A DNA stretch of 64,000 bases from Candidatus Lachnocurva vaginae (GTDB taxonomy: Bacteria; Bacillota; Clostridia; Lachnospirales; Lachnospiraceae). How positions within the stretch are numbered: position 1 is the first letter of the stretch; the number at the start of each line of letters is the position of its first letter. Below the pieces are notes generated by a model. That model did no database searches and had not been told where the DNA came from. It was given only the letters and a program-made list of their open reading frames with translations. The stretch covers positions 186,001 through 250,000 of the forward strand of contig CP049781.1 of NCBI GenBank assembly GCA_011082265.1, in the 5' to 3' direction. The translations under genes were made by a program, and so were the position numbers. Positions 57,035-64,000 of this stretch are shown one piece after another.

Positions 57035-57616
57035 ATGATTAAAGATAAAAAAGTTTTTGAGTTTTCAATAACTCCAATTTTAACAATTATATTGGGACTG
57101 TCTTTTCTTATATGGCAGGGACAAGTTATAATTACATTTAACAAGATTATAGGAGGGATGCTGATTTTAATTGGAGCATTTAATTATGTTAAGTGTCTAA
57201 TTAATAAGAAAAATGCAGGAGAGATATCAGGTCGTAATTCTATTTTTGCTACATTTTTTTTGATCTTAATAGTGCTCGGTTTATTTTTATACTTTTTTGC
57301 AGACGGGATATCAAGGTTTATACCAATAATTCTTGGAGTTTTTCTATTTATACATGGAGCTGAAACTGTATCCAAAGCGTTTTATAATAGAGATATTGTA
57401 AAGAAAAGTTGGGTGGGACTTGCACTTCTTGGATTCGTAACTGCAATTGCAGGAATAAGTATAGTAGTTCTTTCAGGAACTGTAAGAGATATAAGCTTTA
57501 TGATTTTAGGTGCAATTCTTGTCTACGACGGAATTTCAAGCATATTTGTTGAAAAGAGAATAAAAGTTGAAAAAGATAATATTATTGATGTCGAGACTGA
57601 GGAGATAGACGAGTAG
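57035..57616 (+). CDS. DUF308 family (HdeD-like) membrane protein
   Basis: The 193-residue protein has six hydrophobic segments arranged as three pairs, each with a G-x-x-L-I-x-G type ending (IIGGMLILIGAFNYVKCL, IPIILGVFLFIHGAETV, FMILGAILVYDGISSI), the DUF308/HdeD pattern. The role is unknown; related proteins are acid-stress membrane proteins. The C-terminus is charged and cytosolic. It starts after AGAGGGAG and sits two bases before the small gene that precedes the HD-GYP gene. Confidence 0.8.
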   Translation: MIKDKKVFEFSITPILTIILGLSFLIWQGQVIITFNKIIGGMLILIGAFNYVKCLINKKNAGEISGRNSIFATFFLILIVLGLFLYFFADGISRFIPIILGVFLFIHGAETVSKAFYNRDIVKKSWVGLALLGFVTAIAGISIVVLSGTVRDISFMILGAILVYDGISSIFVEKRIKVEKDNIIDVETEEIDE

Positions 57617-57617
57617 T

Positions 57618-57848
57618 ATGAGGCTAATGGAATTTAAGATGGAACGCCCCGACCTTTGTAAGAAGGGAGAATTCATAAAAGTTAAGGAGTATGAGCTTCC
57701 ACAATCATATTATTATACTTTAGATCACGCAATAGGTATGTCTAAAAATTACCCTGAGAAAGAAAGACTTAAATCCAAGGAAGGTAAAGTTTTAGAAATA
57801 AAGGAAACTCAAAGAGGTTTTTACATAGTAATGGAGTTTGACGAGTGA
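57618..57848 (+). CDS. Small conserved-looking protein of unknown function
   Basis: A 76-residue, soluble, charged protein (MRLMEFKMERPD..., ending VMEFDE). I do not recognise a family. It begins one base after the HdeD-like gene stop, and its stop overlaps the GTG of the HD-GYP gene, so all three are coupled. An ATG inside (57627) is an alternative start. It might be a small regulator or partner of the phosphodiesterase, but this is guesswork. Confidence 0.6.
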   Translation: MRLMEFKMERPDLCKKGEFIKVKEYELPQSYYYTLDHAIGMSKNYPEKERLKSKEGKVLEIKETQRGFYIVMEFDE

Positions 57849-59050
57849 AATATTACAAAGTAGCAGCCTTAAAACCCGGGCTTATAGTTGGGGAAAAAAT
57901 TTGTGATGTGACAGGAGTTATCCTCTTAAAAGCCGGAGATGTGCTTACATCTCAGGATATATCCTATCTTTCATTCTTGGGTATTAATGGAGTTAATATC
58001 GAAGATAGTGGGGATATTGCTGCTGGAAGAAAGCAAACTGAGGAAAGCTTAAGGGAAAAGTCAATTGAAAAAAATACCGATACTCTAAATAAAAATTTAA
58101 AAAATGAAGCAGCTGATAATGCACTAAATTTAGGAGTTAATGGAATAAAGAATAATGGTTTTACAACTGCTGCTTTTCCGGATGAGACTGAAGTTGTAAA
58201 GCCAAGAATAAAAGAAACAGCTGTAGATGTAGTAAAAGATTTCTTTAGAAGGGGAAGTGGAGCAGAGCTTTCCAAAGTGGAATCTGAAATAGAAACAGTT
58301 GTAAGTCAGGTTGTAAGTGATATTTTATCTCAAAAGGATATGATTACAAGTATGACTAAAATTAAGATTTATGATGAATATACATTTTGCCATTCAGTAG
58401 ATGTAGGAATTTTATCAGGAATTATAGGAGTAAAATACGGGCTAGGAGATAAAGGATTAAAGGAAGTTATAACTTCAGGATTTTTACATGACATAGGGAA
58501 AGTTTTTATCGACTCTGAGATAATAAATGCACCGAGAAAGCTTACGGATGGAGAAAGAATTAAAATGATGAGTCATCCGGAGCTTGGATATAATTATATA
58601 ACTACGCACTATAACTTTTCTCCGACAGTAAGCAGATCCGTATATGAACACCATGAGTGGTTCAATGGCATGGGATATCCGAATAGGAAAAAGGGTAACG
58701 AAATTCATATTAATTCAAGAATTTTAAAAGCAGCAGACGTATATAATGCTATGACTACAAAAAGAGCTTATCATCCGCCTTATCTACCTTGTGAAGTATT
58801 GGAATATATCATGGGAAGGTCGGGAATGGAATTTGATCCGGAGGTTGTTACTGTAATGGCGAGAAAGTTTGCAGTATATCCTATAGGATGTGAAATAGAG
58901 CTTTCAGACGGAGTAAGAGCAAAGGTCATTAAGAATAATTCTCAGATGATGCTAAGACCAGTAGTTCAGGCTATAGAATCAAATATAATTATAGATCTTT
59001 TGAAAGATAGAGATGCAAGGAATAAGACTATAGTAAAGATGTTTGTGTAA
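57845..59050 (+). CDS. HD-GYP domain c-di-GMP phosphodiesterase
   Basis: Starts at GTG 57845, sharing bases with the upstream stop. The 401-residue protein has an N-terminal region (about 1-60, LKPGLIVGEKI...LLKAGDVLT) like DUF3391, a variable linker, and an HD-GYP domain (about 170-330): HSVDVG, HDIGK, HPELGY, HHEWFNGMGYPNRKKGNEI and the DVYNAMT segment with RAYH. These are the expected metal and GYP residues, so it should hydrolyse c-di-GMP. With the EAL protein at 32514 it points to tight control of this signal. Confidence 0.9.
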   Translation: MKYYKVAALKPGLIVGEKICDVTGVILLKAGDVLTSQDISYLSFLGINGVNIEDSGDIAAGRKQTEESLREKSIEKNTDTLNKNLKNEAADNALNLGVNGIKNNGFTTAAFPDETEVVKPRIKETAVDVVKDFFRRGSGAELSKVESEIETVVSQVVSDILSQKDMITSMTKIKIYDEYTFCHSVDVGILSGIIGVKYGLGDKGLKEVITSGFLHDIGKVFIDSEIINAPRKLTDGERIKMMSHPELGYNYITTHYNFSPTVSRSVYEHHEWFNGMGYPNRKKGNEIHINSRILKAADVYNAMTTKRAYHPPYLPCEVLEYIMGRSGMEFDPEVVTVMARKFAVYPIGCEIELSDGVRAKVIKNNSQMMLRPVVQAIESNIIIDLLKDRDARNKTIVKMFV

Positions 59051-59074
59051 AATAAAAATATTATAAAAAAATTA

Positions 59075-59129
59075 AAAAAACCGTGTGAAGCTTAAAAATA
59101 GTAGTATTATAGCTTTGTACGGTTTTTTG
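59075..59129 (+). terminator. Terminator after the HD-GYP gene
   Basis: AAAAAACCGTGTGAAGCT pairs imperfectly with AGCTTTGTACGGTTTTTT around a loop of about 18 nt and ends in T6, in plus-strand direction. Confidence 0.75.
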
Positions 59130-59159
59130 TATTTTTGTATAAAATATATAAAAATAAAT

Positions 59160-59240
59160 AAAAAAGAACTAATTTGTAGATAAATGTATTATGAATAAAA
59201 AGAACTAATTTGTAGATAAATATATTATGAATAAAAAAGA
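59160..59240. repeat. Leader of nth in tandem: two 37-bp copies and a partial third
   Basis: AAAAAAGAACTAATTTGTAG plus ATTATGAAT recurs at 59160 and 59197, and the nth start continues as AAAAAAGAACTGGC. Each copy contains ATGAATAAAAAGAA, but copies one and two stop after four codons (MNKKN). Confidence 0.85.
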
Positions 59241-59856
59241 ACTGGCAAAACAAATTATATATAGACTTGAAAGATATTATGGAAAAAAAAGAACAGTTAC
59301 ACTTGATTATACAACGCCTTGGGAACTTTTAACTGCAACAATCCTAAGTGCACAGTGTACGGATAAGAGAGTGAATACTGTTACTCCCTTTCTTTTTTCA
59401 AAGTATCCTGATGCATCCTCCATGGCAAAAGCTAACATATCCGATGTAGAAAAAATTATCCATTCGCTAGGATTTTACAGAGCAAAAGCAGAAAATATCG
59501 TTTATATGTCAAAAGATATACAAGATAAATTCAAGGGAGAAGTTCCGAGGACTCTTAAGGAGCTTACAAGCCTTTCCGGAGTGGGAAGAAAAACAGCAAA
59601 TGTTATAAGAGGAAATATTTTTAACGATCCGAGCATAGTAGTTGATACTCATGTTAAACGAGTCTCTAAAAGAATGGGGCTTACTACTAATACTGATCCT
59701 ACTAAAGTTGAAATAGACCTTATGAAAATTCTCCCGAAAGAAAATTGGATACAATGGAATGTTTGGATTATTACGTTGGGACGCTCTTTTTGCTCTGCGA
59801 GAAAGCCGGAATGCGAAAAATGCCCGATAGAGGACATTTGTCCAAAGATAATGTAA
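59227..59856 (+). CDS. nth: Endonuclease III
   Basis: A 209-residue DNA glycosylase/AP lyase: helix-hairpin-helix LSGVGRKTANVI with the catalytic lysine in GRKT, the catalytic Asp in VVDTHVKR, and the 4Fe-4S cysteines C-x6-C-x2-C-x5-C at the end (CSARKPECEKCPIEDIC). It removes oxidised pyrimidines in base excision repair. The start is preceded by a tandem copy of its own leader; no strong ribosome binding site is visible. Confidence 0.95.
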   Translation: MNKKELAKQIIYRLERYYGKKRTVTLDYTTPWELLTATILSAQCTDKRVNTVTPFLFSKYPDASSMAKANISDVEKIIHSLGFYRAKAENIVYMSKDIQDKFKGEVPRTLKELTSLSGVGRKTANVIRGNIFNDPSIVVDTHVKRVSKRMGLTTNTDPTKVEIDLMKILPKENWIQWNVWIITLGRSFCSARKPECEKCPIEDICPKIM

Positions 59857-59929
59857 AAAGTAAACTTTTAATATTTATATAAATTATATAAAAAGAATCT
59901 TTATATTTTGAATAGCTATTTTTTAGATT

Positions 59930-60562
59930 TTATAAATCCGGTATTTCAATATTTTCTTTTTCAATCTTTTTCAAATGAGAAGAGAGGGAATCCAAAATCT
60001 TCTTTTCAAGAGGCAGATGAAGTTCTTTTACAATAGTTATCAAATCCGGAATTTTAGAATATTTATTTGTTTCAGAATAGGCATCTCCAAGTATTATATA
60101 AGCTTTACTTAAATCTGTTTTTTTGGAAACTAAAAATTCGAGAAGAGTTATAACGACAGAATAATCCTTTATCTCAAATCGTTTTTCTGCAATCTCTACA
60201 ATAATTTTAGACATACTATCAAAATTATCACCTATTTCCTCCAGAGTATTTAGGTTTGCAACTCCATATTGTTCCTTTAAATCTGTATTGGAAAGCCCAT
60301 TAAGATTTAAAATTTTTTTATCAGAAAAAGCTTTAAGCTCTGAGAACATTTTTTCTTCTTCAGAATCTATATAAGTTTGTGGAAATTTTTCAAATGGAAT
60401 GGTAATATATGAAAGATTGGATAAATCTTTTTTGGGCGAAAAGTTGGCTTTCTGTTCTCTTTCCCAAAAAGATTCTATCGTTTCTTGCTCTTCTTTTTTT
60501 AAAGCTTTGAAACGGAAAAATATAAAAAACACAAAAGCTAATAAAATAATTGTAAGATACAT
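59930..60562 (-). CDS. Membrane-anchored protein of unknown function (repeat-like C-terminus)
   Basis: A 210-residue protein with one N-terminal membrane segment (LTIILLAFVFFIFFRF) and a cytosolic body of charged helices; the C-terminal 90 residues (ILEFLVSKKTDLSKAYIILGDAYSETNK-like) look like one or two TPR-type helix pairs. I do not recognise the family. It converges on nth. No ribosome binding site stands out. Confidence 0.6.
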   Translation of the reverse strand: MYLTIILLAFVFFIFFRFKALKKEEQETIESFWEREQKANFSPKKDLSNLSYITIPFEKFPQTYIDSEEEKMFSELKAFSDKKILNLNGLSNTDLKEQYGVANLNTLEEIGDNFDSMSKIIVEIAEKRFEIKDYSVVITLLEFLVSKKTDLSKAYIILGDAYSETNKYSKIPDLITIVKELHLPLEKKILDSLSSHLKKIEKENIEIPDL

Positions 60563-60606
60563 ATCTAAAACTTTCTATATTTAAAACTTGAATGACAAAA
60601 ATGAAG

Positions 60607-60727
60607 CATAAAATAAGCATGAATTAATAACAAAAAACATAAAATAAGCATAAATTAATAACAAAAAGCATAAAATAAGCATAAATTAATAACAAAAAAC
60701 ATAAAATAAGCATAAACTTAATAAAAA
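60607..60727. repeat. Tandem direct repeat, 31-bp unit, four copies
   Basis: CATAAAATAAGCATAAATTAATAACAAAAA starts at 60607, 60638, 60669 and 60700 (last copy partial). There are no unique spacers, so this is a tandem repeat and not a CRISPR array. Confidence 0.9.
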
Positions 60728-60757
60728 TGCTTAAATTAAAAAAATGAAAGGTACAAA

Positions 60758-60859
60758 ATGTTCAATAATGGAAATAAAATGAGAGTAATCTTTGCAACCA
60801 TTTCACTCATTATGATTATTTGCATGATACTTGTTCTCATAGTAGCATATTTAGTTTAA
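60758..60859 (+). CDS. 33-residue single-span membrane protein
   Basis: An ATG after AAAGGTAC opens a 33-codon frame: a short polar start (MFNNGNKMR) and then one strongly hydrophobic helix to the C-terminus (VIFATISLIM...VAYLV). It has a good ribosome binding site, ends in TAA, and lies 28 bases before the AIRS-C gene. Tiny proteins of this shape are common beside Clostridia core genes, but I cannot name the family. Confidence 0.55.
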   Translation: MFNNGNKMRVIFATISLIMIICMILVLIVAYLV

Positions 60860-60887
60860 TAAATAAATAATAGGGAAAGGGTTTAAA

Positions 60888-61427
60888 GTGGATATTTTGA
60901 TGATCGGATGTGCAGGAAATTCCGGCACAAAAGAGATAATTGAACACAAAAAAGAACTTAAAAAGTTATATCCCGATTGGTTCTTCTTAAATTTTAATAA
61001 TTATTATAAAATATATTCTTCAAAGGAAAGATATGATAAAATAAAATTTATTTTAAAAGATTTTAAGATAAATGTTATTATAGAATCATCTGATGGCGGT
61101 ATAATGGCAACGCTTTATCAGCTTTATGAAAAGATACATAAGGGGTTTACAGTAGACCTTTTATCAATTCCTATAAGGCAGGAAACAGTTGAGATTTCTG
61201 AACATTTTTCCATAGATCCTTATAGGCTTAGTTCAAGAGGAAGCTTTATTCTAGCTTTAGATAACGCTCTTTGCTTAAAAGACAAGTTAAACAATAATAA
61301 TATAGAATCTGAGATTATAGGATATATCGAAAATAAAAAATCAAAAATTATTTTATTTGATGTAGATAAAGAAGTAAGATGCCTTGATAAGCCGAGGCAG
61401 GATGAAGAGCATAAGGTTATAGATTAA
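60888..61427 (+). CDS. Stand-alone AIRS C-terminal-domain protein (PurM/HypE-like half)
   Basis: The 179-residue product (GTG start after GGGAAAGGG) matches only the C-terminal domain of the PurM/HypE superfamily: IGCAGNSGTKEI near the start, a middle segment with SSDGGIMATLYQL, and the closing ISEHFSIDPYRLSSRGSFILAL and IIGYIENKK patterns. The N-terminal half that builds the ATP site is absent and no frame remnant of it is upstream. It might be a scaffold or use another subunit. It precedes an Lrp gene. Confidence 0.7.
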   Translation: MDILMIGCAGNSGTKEIIEHKKELKKLYPDWFFLNFNNYYKIYSSKERYDKIKFILKDFKINVIIESSDGGIMATLYQLYEKIHKGFTVDLLSIPIRQETVEISEHFSIDPYRLSSRGSFILALDNALCLKDKLNNNNIESEIIGYIENKKSKIILFDVDKEVRCLDKPRQDEEHKVID

Positions 61428-61506
61428 AAATTTAGCTTTACAAAGTAAATATATTGATATTTTAGGAAGGAATAGATAGTATAAAATTTTAGATTGGGAG
61501 GAAGAT

Positions 61507-61998
61507 ATGGAAGAGTTGAAAGTAAAAATACTTAATCATATTGAAAAGAATTGTCGAATTGATTTGCATGACCTTGCAATTATTTTGCAAGTTGATGAAG
61601 CACAGGTCTTAAATGCACTTGAAGAAATGAAAAATGATAATATAATTTGCGGATATCATACGCTTATAAATTGGGAAAAAGTCGGAATTGAAAAAGCTAA
61701 AGCTATGATTGAAGTTAGAGTAACTCCGCAGAGAGGAATGGGATTTGATACAGTAGCAAAAAGAATTTATAACTATCCTGAAGTAGATGGACTTTTCCTT
61801 ATTTCGGGCGGATTTGACTTTATGGTTATAGTTGAAGGAAAGTCTCTTAGAGAAATCGCAGAATTTGTTTCTTCAAAGCTTGCTCCGCTTGAAGGAGTTT
61901 TAAGTACGAAGAGTAATTTTATATTAAAGAAATATAAAGATCACGGCGCTATAATGACTGAATCAAAGAAAGATGATAGGATGAAGGTATCACTATGA
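61507..61998 (+). CDS. Lrp/AsnC-family transcriptional regulator
   Basis: A 163-residue Lrp-type protein: N-terminal helix-turn-helix (LKVKILNHIEKNCRIDLHDLAIILQVDEAQVLNAL), then the RAM ligand-binding domain (AMIEVRVTPQRGMGFDTVAKRI...VDGLFLISGGFDFMVIVEG). It overlaps the aminotransferase start (ATGA) and so may regulate it in response to an amino acid. A GGGAGGAAG ribosome binding site precedes the start. Confidence 0.92.
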   Translation: MEELKVKILNHIEKNCRIDLHDLAIILQVDEAQVLNALEEMKNDNIICGYHTLINWEKVGIEKAKAMIEVRVTPQRGMGFDTVAKRIYNYPEVDGLFLISGGFDFMVIVEGKSLREIAEFVSSKLAPLEGVLSTKSNFILKKYKDHGAIMTESKKDDRMKVSL

Positions 61999-63167
61999 GA
62001 AACCCTTTAAATGAAGTTATACAGACAATAAAACCGTCAGGAATAAGAAAATTTTTCGATATTGTTTATGAAATGAAAGATGCTATATCTCTAGGTGTTG
62101 GAGAACCGGATTTTGAAACTCCTTGGAGAATAAGAGATGAAGCTATCTATTCTCTTGAGCAGGGAAAAACTTTTTATACATCAAATGCCGGACTTATGGA
62201 ACTTAAAGAGTCAATTTCAAAATATCTTAATAGAAAATATGATATTTCATACGACCCGAAAAATGAAATGATGATTACAGTAGGAGGAAGTGAAGCTATA
62301 GATGTTTCGCTTCGTGTAATGCTTTCACCCGGGGATGAAGTTTTAATACCTCAGCCTAGTTATGTAGCTTATACTCCATGTACTATTTTAGCCGGAGGAG
62401 TTCCGGTTACAATAGAGCTTAAGGAAGAAGATAATTTCAGATTAAAGCCTGAGCAAATTTTAGAAAAAATTACTGACAAAACAAAAGTTTTAATTCTTCC
62501 ATTTCCTAATAACCCGACGGGTGCTATTATGGAAAGAGAAGATCTTGAAAAAATCGCAAAGGTTGTAAAAGAGCATGATTTATTTGTAATTACGGACGAA
62601 ATATATTCTGAGCTTATGTATAAGAATGAATATTGCACAATTGCATCTCTTCCGGGTATGAAAGAAAGAACAGTTTATATTAACGGATTTTCAAAGGCTT
62701 TTGCTATGACAGGATGGAGAATAGGATACGCTTGTGCTCCTAATAATATTATAAAGCAGATGCTTAAAATTCATCAGTATGCGATAATGTGCGTTCCTAC
62801 AACAAGCCAGTATGCAGCGGTTAAAGCAATTGAGGAATGTGATGATGAAGTTAAGATGATGAGAGAAAAATATAACGAAAGAAGAATCTATCTTATGGAT
62901 AGATTAAGAAAGATGCACATACAGTGCTTTGAACCTTTCGGTGCCTTTTATATTTTTCCATCTATTAAAGAATTTGGTATTTCAAGTGAAGAATTTGCAA
63001 CGACACTTTTAAGAGAAAAGAAAGTTGCGGTAGTTCCCGGAACCGCTTTCGGAGACTCCGGAGAAGGATTCCTTAGAATTTCTTATGCATACTCCTTGGA
63101 AAATCTTAAAGAGGCGATGGACAGAATAGAAGAATTTGTAACGGAATTAAGAAATAATAAGAAATAA
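61995..63167 (+). CDS. PLP-dependent aminotransferase class I/II
   Basis: The 390-residue fold-type I aminotransferase has VGEPDFETP near the N-terminus, FPNNPTGAIM, the PLP Asp and Tyr in ITDEIYSELMY, the Schiff-base lysine in GFSKAFAMTGWRIGY, and a C-terminal Arg in FLRISYAYS. It acts on aspartate- or aromatic-type amino acids; the exact substrate is open. It overlaps the Lrp gene and precedes trmL by 13 bases. The Lrp-aminotransferase pair is common in Lachnospiraceae-like genomes. Confidence 0.92.
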   Translation: MRNPLNEVIQTIKPSGIRKFFDIVYEMKDAISLGVGEPDFETPWRIRDEAIYSLEQGKTFYTSNAGLMELKESISKYLNRKYDISYDPKNEMMITVGGSEAIDVSLRVMLSPGDEVLIPQPSYVAYTPCTILAGGVPVTIELKEEDNFRLKPEQILEKITDKTKVLILPFPNNPTGAIMEREDLEKIAKVVKEHDLFVITDEIYSELMYKNEYCTIASLPGMKERTVYINGFSKAFAMTGWRIGYACAPNNIIKQMLKIHQYAIMCVPTTSQYAAVKAIEECDDEVKMMREKYNERRIYLMDRLRKMHIQCFEPFGAFYIFPSIKEFGISSEEFATTLLREKKVAVVPGTAFGDSGEGFLRISYAYSLENLKEAMDRIEEFVTELRNNKK

Positions 63168-63180
63168 AAAAGAGGTAAGA

Positions 63181-63675
63181 ATGGCATTTAATATAGTTTT
63201 ACATGAACCGGAAATACCTTCAAATACAGGAAATATCGGGCGTACTTGTGTTGCAACAGGTACGCACCTTCATTTAATAAGACCGCTCGGCTTTAAAATA
63301 GATGATAAAAAAATAAAAAGATCGGGAATGGACTATTGGAAGGATTTGAATCTTACTATATATGACGATTGGGATGATTTCCTTGAAAAAAATCCAGGAG
63401 CGAGAATTTTTTATGCAACGACAAAGGGAAGAAATGTATATTCTGAAGTCGAATTTAAAGATGGAGATTTTTTAGTCTTCGGAAAAGAAAGTGCGGGAAT
63501 TCCGGAAGAAATTTTAATAAAGCATCCTCATGAAGCTATAAGAATTCCTATGGGACAGGATATAAGATCTTTAAATCTTTCAAACTCAGTCGCTATAGTT
63601 TTATATGAAGCTTTAAGGCAAAATAATTTTATGGAACTTGAGAGAAAGGGCAATCTTCATAGATTGCACTGGTAA
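63181..63675 (+). CDS. trmL: tRNA (cytidine(34)-2'-O)-methyltransferase TrmL
   Basis: A 164-residue SPOUT methyltransferase: N-terminal LHEPEIPSNTGNIGRTC, LIRPLGF, and the trefoil-knot SAM site FGKESAGIPEEIL followed by IPMGQDIRSLNLSNSVAIVLYE. It methylates the ribose at position 34 of leucine tRNAs. It starts after AAAGAGGTAAG. Confidence 0.95.
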   Translation: MAFNIVLHEPEIPSNTGNIGRTCVATGTHLHLIRPLGFKIDDKKIKRSGMDYWKDLNLTIYDDWDDFLEKNPGARIFYATTKGRNVYSEVEFKDGDFLVFGKESAGIPEEILIKHPHEAIRIPMGQDIRSLNLSNSVAIVLYEALRQNNFMELERKGNLHRLHW

Positions 63676-63680
63676 ATTTG

Positions 63681-64000
63681 ATGAAAATGGTAGAAGCCAA
63701 AAATTTATCTCATGAATATATCGAACGGGATGAAGAGGGCAATGTAGCAAAGATTTTTAATGCAATAGAAAATATTGATATAGATGTGATAAAAGGTCAA
63801 TTTATCTCGATTTTAGGACATAATGGTTCGGGAAAATCGACCTTTGCAAAGCATTTAAATGCCCTTTTGTATCCTACAGAAGGGACACTTTTTGTAGGAG
63901 GACTTGATTGCAATAATAAAAAGAATACATTTGATATAAGAAAAAATGTTGGTATGGTTTTTCAGAATCCCGATAATCAGATAATAGCATCCGTTGTGGA
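63681..64000 (+). CDS. ecfA1: Energy-coupling factor transporter ATPase EcfA1 (3' partial)
   Basis: The frame opens at ATG 63681 and runs off the right edge. The visible 106 residues show the EcfA/CbiO pattern: an early NLSHEYIERDEEGN, Walker A GHNGSGKST, and the Q-loop NVGMVFQNPDNQII. EcfA1 powers uptake of vitamins by ECF transporters; ecfA2 and ecfT probably follow outside the window. It starts five bases after trmL, so they are co-transcribed. Confidence 0.93.
   Translation, partial: MKMVEAKNLSHEYIERDEEGNVAKIFNAIENIDIDVIKGQFISILGHNGSGKSTFAKHLNALLYPTEGTLFVGGLDCNNKKNTFDIRKNVGMVFQNPDNQIIASVV

Noticed and set aside
60607..60727. CRISPR array
   Set aside because: Four 31-bp copies follow one another with no spacers between them, and no cas genes are near.

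Overview
The window is AT-rich, densely coded DNA from a strictly fermentative, low-GC Gram-positive bacterium of the Clostridia, most like a motile Lachnospiraceae-type anaerobe. The signs are pyruvate formate-lyase with its activase, a mannose-family PTS, an NSS-type sodium-dependent transporter, YitT/YoaK/TraX-type membrane proteins, an ECF transporter ATPase, chemoreceptors, c-di-GMP phosphodiesterases, and strong AGGAGG ribosome binding sites. No rRNA, tRNA, CRISPR array or intact insertion sequence was seen. Both edges cut genes: a GHKL ATPase at the left and EcfA1 at the right.

Left accessory region (1-10000). The first three genes are a tightly coupled set: a protein with two GHKL-type ATPase domains, a small receiver-like protein, and an HNH endonuclease. 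I read it as a candidate signal-to-nuclease defence module. It is followed by a peptidase E gene without a usable start, a gene-poor stretch with strong inverted repeats, and broken mobC and relaxase fragments of an old mobilisable element. A complete orphan lantibiotic immunity locus (lanFEG, a NisI-like lipoprotein, lanRK, all on the minus strand) abuts these remnants. No lantibiotic precursor or modification gene is present.

Phosphate region (9950-16440). Helically phased TTTTTACA repeats (a Pho box) precede pstS-pstC-pstA-pstB-phoU and a PhoP/PhoR-type two-component pair. The end of pstB is duplicated in tandem. A Cof-type HAD phosphatase and a phosphoglucomutase follow.

Sugar sensing and chemotaxis (19300-34400). 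Four minus-strand dCache-type chemoreceptors occur here, three of them with almost identical signalling halves. They flank a mannose-type PTS operon (EIIAB, EIIC, EIID, DUF956). An EAL phosphodiesterase with a degenerate GGDEF region follows.

Metal and signalling (34400-42380). A Zur-znuA-znuC-znuB-lipoprotein operon for zinc uptake reads leftwards from one strong promoter. Then come a MATE exporter and a divergently transcribed two-component system.

Core metabolism (42400-64000). This part holds pflBA, an sce7726-like protein, YoaK and YitT family proteins, an S9 peptidase, a DXS-like enzyme overlapping tex, an NSS transporter, a TraX-like protein, thioredoxin, an HdeD-like protein, an HD-GYP phosphodiesterase, nth, a lone AIRS-C domain protein, an Lrp regulator with its aminotransferase, trmL and ecfA1.

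A recurring oddity is short tandem duplication (11-50 bp units) at gene ends, at nine or more places. The most interesting items are the three-gene left module, the orphan NisI-type immunity locus, the homogenised chemoreceptor array and the tandem duplications.
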